A DNA stretch of 64,000 nt. Source: Blasia pusilla. Its lineage: Eukaryota > Marchantiophyta > Marchantiopsida > Blasiales. Made by a program: the position numbers and the translations under genes. A model generated the notes under the pieces. It had not been told where the DNA came from. It ran no database searches and worked only from the letters and a program-made list of their open reading frames with translations. Shown piece after piece: positions 36,567-47,711 of this stretch (position 1 is its first letter; each line of letters begins with the position of its first letter). The DNA is taken from contig CM114275.1 in assembly GCA_050084515.1 (NCBI GenBank), positions 9,114,001-9,178,000 on the forward strand. The letters run 5' to 3'.

Positions 36567-36588
36567 GTCCCTCGCGGGACCTAACTAG
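36567..36588 (+). mobile_element. Helitron 3' terminus
   Basis: A perfect GTCCC-TCGC-GGGAC hairpin (36567-36580) is followed by CTAACTAG and then T, the Helitron 3'-end signature. A second CTAACTAG/T-type end lies at about 36420-36427 without an obvious hairpin. The matching 5' end was not identified. Confidence 0.5.
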
Positions 36589-36759
36589 TAACTATAATAA
36601 TGATAGACTAGAGTGTTGCCAATTCTATTCACAAAGGATCTTTCATTTAAAAAAGAAATATAGTTTAACGCCTATAGTCCTCTTTCCCCTTCCTCATGTG
36701 ATTTGATTCCCTTTCTCATGTAATTTAATTGTCTCCTCTTAATTTAATTCTCTCTTAAA

Positions 36760-36857
36760 GTGACATGTGTCAACACCCGAAGAACCTTTAAAGGACAGGT
36801 GCCAACGACAGAGGAGGGCTTTCTCGATCTAATCCCATCCTCTTTTAATTATATAGA
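36760..36857 (-). mobile_element. Helitron-like 5' terminal segment
   Basis: On the minus strand, A is followed by TCTATATAATTAAAAGAGG. The next 90 bases parallel the plus-strand segment at 22595-22690 (GCACCTGTCCTTTAAAGG, TGACACATGTCAC), so both belong to one family in opposite orientation. Confidence 0.45.
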
Positions 36858-38002
36858 TGGGGGTTACTTTTTGTGGAAAGTGGGCTTCTATGGGAAACTC
36901 AAACCTCTTCCAAAAGACATTAGGTTAAGTGTCTTCTTCAAGAAGAGGGCCAAAAGAAAAATTCCGAACCCAATTTCGCGTCGCCCCATATTTGTCATGC
37001 GGTTTGAATCAAATTGTATTTTGAGGAGTTTTACATATGGCACTTATTAGGTCAATAATCCAAGGTAATCTTTCCTTGTTGAAGTGACATTGCCTAGAGG
37101 AGAGGCATCTCCAACTTACCATACAAGCCTTAAAGAGTGCAAATAAATCCTAGTAGCTTCTCTAATTTGGAGAAGAAAGTGATGTTGAAGGAAGTGGATA
37201 CTTCAGATTACAGGTGGAGCAGGAAGTGGCAAAAGTACGTTAGCCTTCGGAGCAAGTGGCCTTTTCAGGAAGATTTGATTTCCCAAAGGTGTTATGCACT
37301 GTTTTCATATGTTCGCAGATAGTTATTGTTGAAAATTGAGGGAAAACTAATTCACTGGGTAGATATTGCAGAAGTCTCTGGAAATTCGTGTTGCCATCCC
37401 ATCACATATCATTTTTTTAATTGGTGTAAATTGGTTGTAACTACAGGTTGGCTTTATATGTTGGAGCCAAAGACACGCGGCCTTATGCAGGGCCTCCCTG
37501 CCTTGCCCAAATCTTCACCTTCTTCAACAGCGATTCTACCCGCACTCTTGGCCTCCACGACCCGTCGCCCTGCCAACTCACCGTCCCCTCCCACGCATTT
37601 TCTTCTACCGTCACCTGCTAAAGTCGTGTCAGCTCTACGTGGATCCTATCCACGGCCTAAGTGACCTAAACCTAGTTCGAGCCCTAGTCTAGCGGCCTTT
37701 ACTTAATAGCACCCCGACGGGTGCTAGGCAAAGCTCTCTTCTCCTTCCCGACATTCACCACTCACTGGTCGACGACACACTCGTGAACACCCGCCGCCAC
37801 AACGTACGCTACACCATGCTGCTTTCTCCCATCCACCCGCACCAACAAAATATGAGAAAAATGGATAGCGCTTTTGTGTACGGCCTTCCGAACATAAATA
37901 CGAAAAAAAAACGCCCCACACCATCTCTAGGGGCTCCCCACTGAGGCAACTCACTTGCCTACCCGCAAACAATGAATTTCCTGCCCCCTCACATCTTTCT
38001 CA
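36858..38002. other. Mixed repeat DNA; right part is internal sequence of LTR family two (minus)
   Basis: 36860-37450 is AT-rich with short plus frames and no family match. From 38002 down to about 37900 the minus strand matches the internal start of the copy at 19276 (AATTCATTG, AGGnAGACAAG/GGCAAG, GTTGCC, GGGAGC). 37480-37700 is GC-rich without identification. Confidence 0.35.
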
Positions 38003-38348
38003 TGTAAAATCAAGAGTAGTAAAAACGGCTCACCCGGCCTAAAACTCCACTCATGAATCTACATTGGCATATTGAACCATATCCACCCTCTGCTATGAGG
38101 GAATCCGGACGCTAGCACCCTAACTCCTACACAGCCACACACGTCTATGCAAGAGAAGCGTTCCTAAGGCTCAACATGAGAAAGATGGCTTGGGAAAGCC
38201 ATCTTCCTCACTTTTATACCCTTGGGAAGAGCCAAAAGACTCTTCCCCCAAAAATAGCCCTACCAACCGTAACCTACGTGCACAACCCGCCGACTCTCTA
38301 TGCCGTCAACGCGATAGAACTCTACTTACGTCGAAATAAGATGTGACA
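38003..38348 (-). mobile_element. LTR of family two, copy B
   Basis: 346 bp on the minus strand, starting TGTCACATCTTATTTCGACG and ending CTCTTGATTTTACA, with proper TG...CA edges. A TATA box (GGGTATAAAAGTG) stands about 25 bp before the GATGGCTTTCCCAAGCCAT stem, fitting an LTR promoter. It is homologous to 18843-19275 and in opposite orientation. Confidence 0.65.
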
Positions 38349-40560
38349 ATTAAGACCGTGGAAGCTCGAGTGGGAGAAATGTCCATATTAAATTTCGATG
38401 AGAATCAATGATTCTAATGCATGCAATTTCGCGGGGACTTTGCTATTCATTGGATTACTTGCCCCTACTCGAGCAAAGATAGGGGCACTTTTATTAAAAA
38501 ATGGCCAAATTTTGGAAGTACTGACCGCTAAGATAAGGTGTTTTTTTTTGCCAAATTTGCAATGGTATGCAAGCAAGGGGTGACACAATCTAAAATCCAA
38601 GTAGAAAAAAGCAAGGGATAAAAGTTACTAAATGCATAAAAGTATTATATTTTAGATATAAATTTAATAAAAAATATTAAAAGTCCCCAAGGAAAGGAAA
38701 AATACCTTCCTTAAAAACATAAAAAACACAAATAAACTTTAGGGGAGGTCATGTAGACAAACCCTCATCATAAGACCTCCAAAACATCTGAAACGTTATC
38801 ACGACATGTATCTCTGCATCCTTATAATGCTGGATGTGTTTTAGAGCCAAGTGATCTTCCAAGACTAAGTTAAAATTCCAAACCTTAAAACCCTAAGGAA
38901 ACTTTTGGAAACTTTTTTAGAGCCAACTTTCACGATCTAAACCATTCACATCACCCCTACTGGGATGTCACATATCTCTCAAAAGTTTCATTCAAATCCA
39001 ACAGTTTAAATGTATGTTCCATCCCCTCAAACATGGAAGTTGCATGTTTGTGAGCCGGAGAGCACGATTTTCTCTATACTCATTTTCTAGTCAAGAAACT
39101 TTTCATGGGCATGTGTTGGAGGATGTAAGAGCAATCTGCAAAGTTTGAGGATGGAATTAAAAACCAAACATGCTACGTTTCTTGGGATTTTATTTTGAAA
39201 CTGCAACATGAAAATGCAGATCTGAACCGTCCAGTTCATGAGAAACAAGATGGTTATTAAAAAATTTTAAATTGGGGAAGATCTAGTGGTGAAAATGATA
39301 GGATTAGGTTGAAAGTACCAAAATTGTCATAAGGGAAGAAAGTTTGGATTGTAGAGCTACATGGCCTCATATCATTCTCCAACCCCCCACGGGCTTGGTA
39401 CTTGAATTTTTAGGACTATTTCATTAGGAGAATCAAGGGTCCTTATTAGAGGTGTCTGTGAGCCCTAGGATAGGCCAATTTCGATTAGGGAGAGCCCTAA
39501 TATCACTCCCAAGAAGCACTTTAAGCCACTGGATCAAGTAGGGTTGATCAGGGTGGTTGATTTGGAAGAAGAGGGTGGGGGAGGGGGGGGAAGGGATAGT
39601 CGGACCCTAATGTTGTTCTCTCCCTCATTTTTCGAGTTGGAGAGATAGGGAGGTTGAGTCTTTGCAACCAAGACTAGTTGGTTCAATTTGCTGGTGATTG
39701 TGCTTCATAGAAGGCTCCATTGCGCCCCTATTCAAATTTGTTGATGTTGTTGTAGCTCCAGGAGATCTTGCGGCACCTGATTTCGTGTGAGGTTTTGGTG
39801 CTATTGGCTATTGCTATCGGACTCTTGCTGCTGCACCTGGTTTTGTTTGAGGTTTTCACTCTCGTTGCTACTGCTTAGGCTCTCGGCTGGTTGTTGCTGT
39901 TCTTTCTGCTGCAATTGTTGTTGATGTTGGTGGTGGTGGTGGAGTTTTTGTTGCTGCTGCAATAGTTGGTGGTGTTGTTGTTGTTGTTATTGTTGTTGTT
40001 GGAAAACAAGTCTTGCCCTTTGCTCTCTACTGAAGCCCTCTCTCTCTGCTATGTCCAACACAGAAGTTAGTGAAACAAACGAATCAAATCGCCAAGAGGT
40101 TACAATATTTATTTGTTTTTAGCATAGGGTAGGGAAGGGAGGCTTTTATTGATATCACACGGATGCTCCAATTGTTGCTGCTACAAACCAGGTCTTGCCC
40201 TTTGCTCTACTACCATTGCTCCAACCTCGGACTCACTCACTCACTCATGCTGTTTTCTTTGCAATAGCTTTTGTTGCTGCAGGTTCCATCCTTGGACTCC
40301 ACTTCTGCTGGTGGAGCTCTTGCTCCCCTCTTCTTCTTGTTGCTGCTTCACCAACCTCTACTGCTGCTGCTACTTTGTTGCTTTTGAGGTAGGGTAGCCA
40401 ACCTTAGACTGCCTCTACCTCTAGCTTTTGCTGCCACTTTGGAGCTTTAGCTACTGCTGTTTCTGCAATTATTTCAGGTAGGGCAGCCAACCTTGTCCCC
40501 CCCCCGAATCTCTCCCTGGATTGCATCTCCCCCTCAGGTAGGGGCTTCTGCCATAAGACA
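38349..40560. other. AT-rich DNA with GTT/GCT trinucleotide runs, no gene recognised
   Basis: AT-rich to about 39550. Then come imperfect GTT/GTG/GCT repeats (densest at 39890-40010, and again 40170-40460), giving low-complexity open frames that should not be read as genes. Confidence 0.45.
39890..40010 (+). repeat. GTT/GTG trinucleotide low-complexity region
   Basis: Runs of GTTGTT, GGTGGTGGT and GCTGCTGC with few interruptions. Confidence 0.85.
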
Positions 40561-40609
40561 GATTTCCAAACCCTAAAACCCTAAGGAAAATTTTTGGAGG
40601 GCTCAAGCA

Positions 40610-40740
40610 TTGGTTACCAAAGTTGAGTCATATGATGTGTTGGTTGGTGGTGTGATGTATCCCATGGGGTTCACATTGGACTCTTAAGAGGAGTTGGCCT
40701 CCTACTGTCCAGATTCATAATCTAGTGGTGGCTATGTCAA
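40610..40740 (+). pseudogene. Retroelement-like coding fragment, unidentified
   Basis: A plus-strand frame reads SYDVLVGGVMYPMGFTLDS, then a stop, then EELASYCPDS. The VLVGG...YPMGF wording resembles a conserved segment near the protease region of plant retroelement polyproteins, but I cannot place it in a named family. Two nearby stops interrupt it. About 1.5 kb of sequence follows with no other recognisable coding. Confidence 0.22.
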
Positions 40741-42278
40741 TAATTTGCCAATTCCTATGATTAGTAGTGTCAATGATATATTGCAAGGCATGGTGGTGAA
40801 AATTGCAATGTAATACTTGATGGTGAGTGAGGCTGGTGACCTATGAGAGTATTCTCCAATAGTAGATGATATGTCGATCTGTGAGGATCGTGTTGTGAAA
40901 GTGGTGGGAGTTAGCATGTAATCATGTGTGAAATTGGAGCCAATGGTGGGTTGAAGTGAGTGGTTGCAGCATAGAGTGGATAGTCTACAGGGATATGTCC
41001 ATAAGGTCAAGAGCGAGACCTGCATGGAGAGGTGTCATTGGATTTCTGTGGGGCCATTGATATTGGCACCCTTTGACGTGTGGGAGGTTTTAATGGGTAT
41101 TCCAGAGCTTCATACATGTGTTGTGGTAGTGTTTTCACTATTGACACAAGTATTATGATAAGTTGGTGTGGAGGGAGATGAGAAATTGGGATTAGGCTCA
41201 TCTTAATATTATGGTACGTTTTGCAACATTCGATGTTGGGAATGCTGCATTCTTGACAAGAATTTGTGAGTGGAATTCGAAGGTCGAAGGTGCATGACCA
41301 AGGTGGGTATGTGCCTAGAATGATGACGTATGTTAGTGGTTTGGAAGCGTGGTATATTGCATGCTTAATGTCACCCATGGATGCGGTTTCTCTAGGATGA
41401 TGGTTAAGTCCTTGATGGTGAATGTTCATTGAGAGCAACTTGGATTGTAGAGGGTAGACTAATGCAAGGTTTTCCATAAACCACATATTTGGTAGTTCTT
41501 TTCACAAATTTCCCCAATTTTCAATCTTAAATTTCTGTTGGACATCCAATCATTGAAATGATATTTATTTTTTTACCTACATGGAAACCGAGAACCCGAA
41601 TATTCCATAAATTTTCTAAAAAAATTACCAAAAATTCCATGATGAAGATTTGAGCTTGAATATTTGGTTGAACCATGAATTGATAATGGGGCGATCACAA
41701 GCGCAAAAGTGATACATGTTATTTTCAACACGAAAGTTGACTATTTGGGGTTGGAGGGACCCAACCACTAGCTAGGGGGCGATTGTGTGGTCTCTTATAT
41801 GATGTATATGTGTTGTATTGGTGTTAGGTTAGTGTATGTTAGTGGATGTAATAACGATGTATGTTGTGTAATGATATTTATGCACACAAAAATTATCAAG
41901 AAATTTATATTGGAGAGCAAGAGTATGTAGTCGGTTTTTGTAGGGACTTGACAAGTGGAGAGGTGAGAAGTGACATGTTGGGCTCTTTTGATGACATAGG
42001 TCACGGTTTGTATTTTTCTTGAAATATTCTTGGAGGCTCTTTGGAGGGTTTTTGGAGATTCTTGATTTGTCAAGAACGTGTTGTGTAGGTTGAGATGACT
42101 TATAATATACACATGTCACATGTTGGGGGTCTTGAGGGGTACAACCCAAGGGAAGGTTTGGAGAGATCATCTTTCCATAATTGAGCCTTCCAAGCATGTG
42201 CTAGTGCACGGTATTGTCAACATGCTCATGATTAAGACGTCAAGGTTGCATGTGCACAATGTCCGTTTTCATGGACAT
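40741..42278. other. Intergenic / decayed repeat DNA
   Basis: No coding family recognised. Just before the solo LTR, CAATGTCC and GGACATTG form a small inverted repeat (about 42257-42280). Confidence 0.35.
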
Positions 42279-43295
42279 TGTGATACCCACAAATTTGTAA
42301 TCTTGAAGAATATATCTTTTTATTCAACAAAGACTCTTGTATATTATGATTATGATTATTTATTATTATGAAGAAGAATAAGTGAATCACGAAGCTCCTG
42401 GGACAAGGCAGAGAGATGTAAGATCAAGGATTTGCCTTAGAGGAGAGGAAAATGCAATAACGAAGCGAAGCTAAGAAGGACTGTGATTTCAAGAGACACA
42501 TGTTAAAATAGTTAGACTAGGAAAGGGCGCGACCCTTTGTATCAAATTGGTAGTTAGAACAATTTTGTACTGCGGATTCACAGGGATGATAGGAAGAGCT
42601 AAGAGAACCATAGATCTAGGTAGTTAGAAACAGTGAAGAGACACTAGTTTCATCAAGAACGTTTCGAATCTTAGGATCACTTCCACTCCAGCGAATATTT
42701 AAGAAGCAAGGCAGAAGCCATAATCATCATTCTCTTACGAAGTCCTTATGTTGTAGGAATGGTCCGAGCAAGAGAGTAGTACCCTCTCGAGCTTGTATAC
42801 ACTTTGAAGCCTTCTCGTTCTTGATGGAGTAGTAAAGCAATCATTCATTAATTCTGATGTGCGATGCTTATGTCTGAGTATTCGTTTTGGGTCTGGAGAA
42901 TGAAGAGTGAATCAGGCGAACCTTTCTTATCAGTGAAATAATCAACATGAGTTGTAGGAAATATGTTTGACAGAGAGTAACCTGCCGAGACGGATTGAGT
43001 TCCGAAAGTAGGAGAAGCCAGCTTTTGTGTTGAGATCTCTGTGAGGTTTCTTGATGTCGAGAGGAAAATCTAATTGAACATGCTATCAATTCCACTAGAG
43101 AGAATCGAGAAAAGATTCTTTGGTACTAAGAAAGATCAGACGATATTGATAAAACATTGAATATAACTCACACACATTTAAATACAACTATTACAATAGA
43201 ATTGTAATTCAGAACTCTCTTTTCATCAAACAATGATCCTCTTGGGGATTGAACTTATTAAAACGACTATAAACTGAAAACACTTGTACATTACA
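42279..43295 (+). mobile_element. Solo LTR of the Ty3/gypsy family found at 46-51 kb
   Basis: 1017 bp from TGTGATACCCAC to TTGTACATTACA, flanked on both sides by GACAT (42274-42278 and 43296-43300), a perfect 5-bp target duplication. It is homologous to the LTR at 49391-50933, which starts TGTGATAACCCAC and ends TTGTACATTACA. Shared boxes include GTTCCGAAAGTAGG/GTTCTGAAAGTAGG and AACAATGrTCyTCTTGGG. The 3' halves are of equal length; this copy is about 0.5 kb shorter in the 5' half. Confidence 0.85.
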
Positions 43296-43300
43296 GACAT

Positions 43301-43739
43301 GTTCGTGCCTGTAGACTTACATCCGTCTTATGGATGGACTTCTCCATGTGGGCTCCATCTTCTCCTTCTTTCTCATTCCCCCCACTTTCCTACATGTTCC
43401 ATACTATTCTGTTTCTTTCCTGTTCCTTCTTTCCTCCATATTTCCCCACTCTCCCTTGCCCTACCTTCCATCATGAACTATAAGTTTGGGCCCCACCTCT
43501 TGCAATCTATGTCCGTGGACATTCCCACACATGTCCATCCTACGGATGGACTTGTCTATTTTTATGCAAAATTCCCTCGCGTTGAGGGTGGATATTTCCT
43601 ATTTGACTTTCACTGTGTATCCTCATAGTATGATGATACGCGTTACATTGGTGTACAAAGGGATTTTATATGTATTTTTTTGTGTTATGTTGGTGTTATG
43701 TTAGTGTTTATCAATGTGTATGGGCATGACCATGGATCC
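43301..43739. other. Spacer between solo LTR and family-two internal repeat
   Basis: Repeated ATGGATGGACTT / CGGATGGACTT wording; a pyrimidine-rich open frame without a motif. No gene recognised. Confidence 0.3.
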
Positions 43740-45885
43740 TCTTTTTGATAAGGAGGAGTCAGGGGCGCATAGGGATGCACATCAAGGGGAAGCCAAGGGT
43801 AAAGCGTAGTCGAGGAGCGACGGACAAAAGTCACGTGGGCCTAAAGGCTAACGATGAGTAAGGGGATAGGTGTAAGGGGTGGGGTAGGGTCTAAGAAAGA
43901 AATAGGTGCAAGTTGAGGAGGCATAGTGGAAGGTTCGCGGTGGAGGAAGCTAGGAGGACAAGTTGGAGGCATGGGGGGTCACGGCCCATAGGGAGCTGCG
44001 CTGCAATAGGGTTGCGTGCCGCATAGATGTAGGTAAAGAGAAGGAAGGGATAATGAAGCTTATGGGAGGTAGAGCGAGTGAGCATAGGACGGGGTCGGCG
44101 GAGCCAAGGGGGAGTCCGTGCATAAGGGTGTAAGCCCAAATGCAGTGAGAGGAATAGGGCCGAGCGCCCATGGAGGATGAATGAGGGAGCAGAGAGGTGA
44201 GTTGCTCACAGGACAACGCGCCGGTACTAAAGGGTCTGGAAGGAGCTCCAAGAATACGGGAGGTGCACAGGGCACCATGTCCGAGTGGGTAGGAAGGAAG
44301 GAGAAGGGAAGTCAGAAGCAGACGCGGCTAGGCAGGTTCACAGCAGAAGCGTCGCAAAGGAGAAAGGAAGTACGAGTTGGGTCCGTGAAGAGAAAGCGGG
44401 GCCGAGAGATGGGAAATCTAGAAGGTGGAGAGACCTCAGGGAGTAAGAGAGAGGGCGTCGGGACTTAGGGAGACATAGCCGAGGTGTCAAACCGAGCTAC
44501 CGCAAAGGCCACAGACGGTGTAAAGGCGGGCTTATGAGGTTGAGGGCCGACGTAGTAAGTTGGATGAACGCAATTAGGACCGACGTGGTAGTGAGAGTCA
44601 GATGTGGTTGGGGGAGATACGTAGTTGATCTGGGTTACGTAATAGGAGAGATTTTGGGCACTTGGTGGTTTAGAGCGGGGAGTGTGATTCACGGCAGGAT
44701 TCGCTAGCTTGAAAGCCGTTGACCGAGTTTGACTTGCTAGTACTTTGGCAACATGTGTCGAGATGAGTGATTTGCGCCAAGAGTTGCGGTGGAGTGCGAG
44801 AGGTGGAGATGCACGTGATGATGTTGATGGGTAGCTTGCATCTAATAACGGGAGGTTCAATGTGTGTTCGACAAGAGTGTCGTGTTGTGGAGGTTGCCGT
44901 ATCACATGGAGGAATGGGTGTTGACGGAGCAGTTGGTTCGCGGGCGTGTTCATGTTATCCATTCGAGTCCCTTTTTGCGCACTTATCTTGTGTGATTGAG
45001 AGTGATGGGTATCGGGTAGTTTTTGGTGTTAGATGGGTGTAGCGATGGTGAGAAGTGTAGACTCCTTTCATGGCAGCATGTTGGTGGATATACGGCGGTT
45101 ATCGAGTAGGGATTGCATGTATGACTCGAGAGTGTTCATTGGTTTAGGTGAGTTAGTTGGGAGGCTCATGGTGAGCCCGTTTGTTGAGCGTACGTAAGGC
45201 CGGATATGTTGTCACGGGATTGGCATTAGCATAGGTGAGCTAGTAAGGAGTGTGGGAGTCTCTTGGTGAGTCTGAGTGCTTGAGCGAGTGAAACAAGGTT
45301 GTCATTACGGCGTTCTTCCCGGGTTCGGAAGAGCAGGGTAGTGCAAGTAGTGGTAGTGGAGTGACATGGAGTGGTGTGAGGTATTGAGGGGTTCTGAGTG
45401 AGGAACCACCCCGACTCCCATCTGTGGCTGGATCGTCATCACTAGACAATGGGTCTGGTGAGGAGATCTCGGATGGGGACGGTGAGAGAGATGGACGACA
45501 TGGGCATGCGTCGTTTCTTGGGTTCAGTAGGCACCATAGATCTTGACGATTTCATCCAAGAGTCCGATACTTGGTGCGACTTTGATGAGATACGGACCCC
45601 TACACAGTTCAACCCTTGTATGGCATGGAAGGGCTTATTCTAGCACTGGGAGGGTGCGCCGATGGATGACTACATGGAGTTCCAATTTCTATACTATGTA
45701 GAGATCGATGCCTAGAGGGTGTATTGGGCCTTAGGATAAATGTCCACTAGTGGCCGCGAGGCGTATGATGGAATAGTGAGGGCGGAGAGACCTTCATCAT
45801 TAGCTCGGGAACTAGATGGAGAGGATGGCAATGAGAGTAGTGAGGTGGCAGAGACCTAGGTGTCGAAGACTATTTATGAAGTCTT
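43740..45885 (+). mobile_element. Internal region of LTR family two, copy C (decayed, no LTR seen)
   Basis: From about 44880 to 45640 it parallels copy A at 19720-20400. The better-preserved coding stretch (45449-45643) reads GTIDLDDFIQESDTWCDFDE and FNPCMAWKGLF, then continues past a stop as HWEGAPMDDYMEFQFLYYVE and GREAYDGIVRAERPSS. It looks like a gag-proximal retroelement protein, but the domain is not named. The left portion (43740-44460) is purine-rich and uninformative. The right end joins the gypsy pol fragment. Confidence 0.5.
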
Positions 45886-47050
45886 GTTAGAACTCCGGAC
45901 TTTCTGTCACGCTTAAGGAGGCCAAAGACGGATCTCACAAAGACCCTTGAAGATGAATTTCAAAACACTGTTCTTGATCAACAAGGAGGACCTGCAAAGA
46001 TCATCGTACGAAGACATCCTGCAATTTCTAATCACTCTTACTTTTCCAACTTCTATGACAGTATAAGAACGGGCAGTATTCTTGCACAAGGTAGGGCGTT
46101 ATGAGATCTGCCGTGATGTGTTATTCAAGCTTGGTGGGGATGTAGAATATAGAAGGTGCTTGGAGAAGGAGGAAGTACCTCCAGTCATTGCTGCCATGCA
46201 CTCAGAGGATGTAGGAGGGCATTATGCAATTAAGAATACGGTCAAAAAGATCTTCGCCGCATGCTATTGGTGGCCCACAATGCATTCGGATGTCAGATCC
46301 TTCATCCAAAAGTGTGATGCTTGTCAAAGAGCATGACGGCTGACAGCGACCTCTCGCTGGCCTTTGGTGCCTATTCTTCCGCTAGCCCCTTTTGAGAAGT
46401 GGATATCGATTTTTTGGGTCCTATCTCACCTGCCACCCAACATACACGCCGAAAGTATATTTTAATCGCTACGGATTATTGCACCAAAATGGTGGAAGTA
46501 GTCGCAACGCGAAAGGATGACAGTGAGGCAGTTGCCAAGTTTTTGTATGAAATGATTATTACTAGATATGGCTGTCCTCTGGAATTGGTGAGCGATCGAG
46601 GAACTCATTTTCTCAACTAGACGGTTGAAGCTTTGACCAACCACTTCCTAATCAAGCATCGCAAGATAACCCCGTACAACCGCAAGGCCAATGGATCAAC
46701 AAAGAAGTCCAATGGGCTGATTTGTAGGATCTTGAATCGGCTAACGGTCACCTATTCATATGATTGGGATACCAAGTTTCCTGCTGCACTTTAGGCCTAT
46801 CGCACAGCAGAGAAAGTAACCACCAGGTATACACCATTCTATTTGATATATGGAATTCAACCCCTTGTTCCAATCGAATGGGAAGTGCCCACCTACCAAA
46901 TCGTGGAAGAGGAAAGAAACGAAGAAGAGTCGGCGGTCACTAAAAGGAGGAACGAAGACTTGGTTGCATTGGAGGAGACAAGACATCTTGCTCTAGGCCA
47001 AACAAAGACCGTTCAGCTCCAAAGGAAGCAGCGATATGACAAAACCTGAG
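45886..47050 (+). pseudogene. Ty3/gypsy pol fragment: integrase (zinc finger and DDE core), inactivated
   Basis: 46082-46336 carries the H2C2 finger (HSEDVGGHYAIKNTV ... YWWPTMHSDV, then CDACQ). 46399-46620 carries the core (IDFLGPIS with the first Asp, LVSDRGTHF with the second). Further on, KITPYNRKANGSTKKSNG holds the third position, where Lys (46702-46704) replaces the catalytic Glu. AYRTAEKVTTRYTPFYLIYG is the conserved later segment and 47000-47050 the start of the C-terminal part. Breaks: TGA 46335-46337, a frameshift near 46397, TAG after FLN and TAG 46792-46794 replacing the Trp of ALWAYRTA. RT and RNase H are absent upstream, where the sequence joins repeat copy C. Confidence 0.85.
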
Positions 47051-47393
47051 ATCACGGTCAAAAAGCACTGCCAACAAGAGTGAATGGCATGCATGTACAA
47101 AGATACCATGCACCCGACTGAAGGCTGAGGGAGGGGATAACAAAGAAATCACGACCACGGAAGATCCGACCCCCAGGAATTGTGAAAATTCATAAGCGAC
47201 CCACGATAGGAGTCTTCTTCTCAGGTTGTGTGCGCGCGGTCTTCGCAGTCGTGGTCTTCGAGGGCTTGGTCTTCGCACTACCTCGGAAAGAAACGTCCAA
47301 CAAGTCGTTACGAGGAGTGCGGCAGTTACGTAAAACTGGCGGTTATTAGGCACTTCGGGAGCCAGAACAAGGGCACGTTTTTGCTCATTTCAT

Positions 47394-47711
47394 ATGGCAA
47401 GAAGCCTTAGAAACCTCAAGAGCCAAATGAAGAAAATTTTGCACCGGTATCGCAAGAATCGAAGAAAGCAGGCCAGTTTGTGTCGAGAGGGAGATATGGC
47501 GCTCATGAAATGCGGACTGTATCCGGCACTAGGGATTTTGAGGGAATTGCGCGAAGCCCTGAAGGAGCGGTTGTTGTGGCAATTTTTTGGAGCAAATTGG
47601 TCTCCATCATCGGTGGCATTACTCACAGAGCTCCATTCAAGTTCCAAGGGGGTCGATTTAGGCAAGAAGAGTTACAAGTATCGAGCGCAGTCGGCTTCGT
47701 GATCTGCCAAC
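47394..47711 (+). other. Region between integrase and extra ORF
   Basis: Several short open frames overlap. 47480-47731 (HEMRTVSGTRDFEGIARSPE ... ITHRAPFKFQGGRF) reads like coding but carries no recognised domain. It may be a divergent integrase tail or the first part of the extra ORF. Confidence 0.3.

Noticed and set aside
39890-40400. Leu/Cys- and Ser-rich open frames
   Set aside because: Trinucleotide low-complexity sequence, not a gene.
44465-44962. A 165-codon minus-strand frame
   Set aside because: It lies antisense within a repeat copy whose other copy does not keep the frame open.
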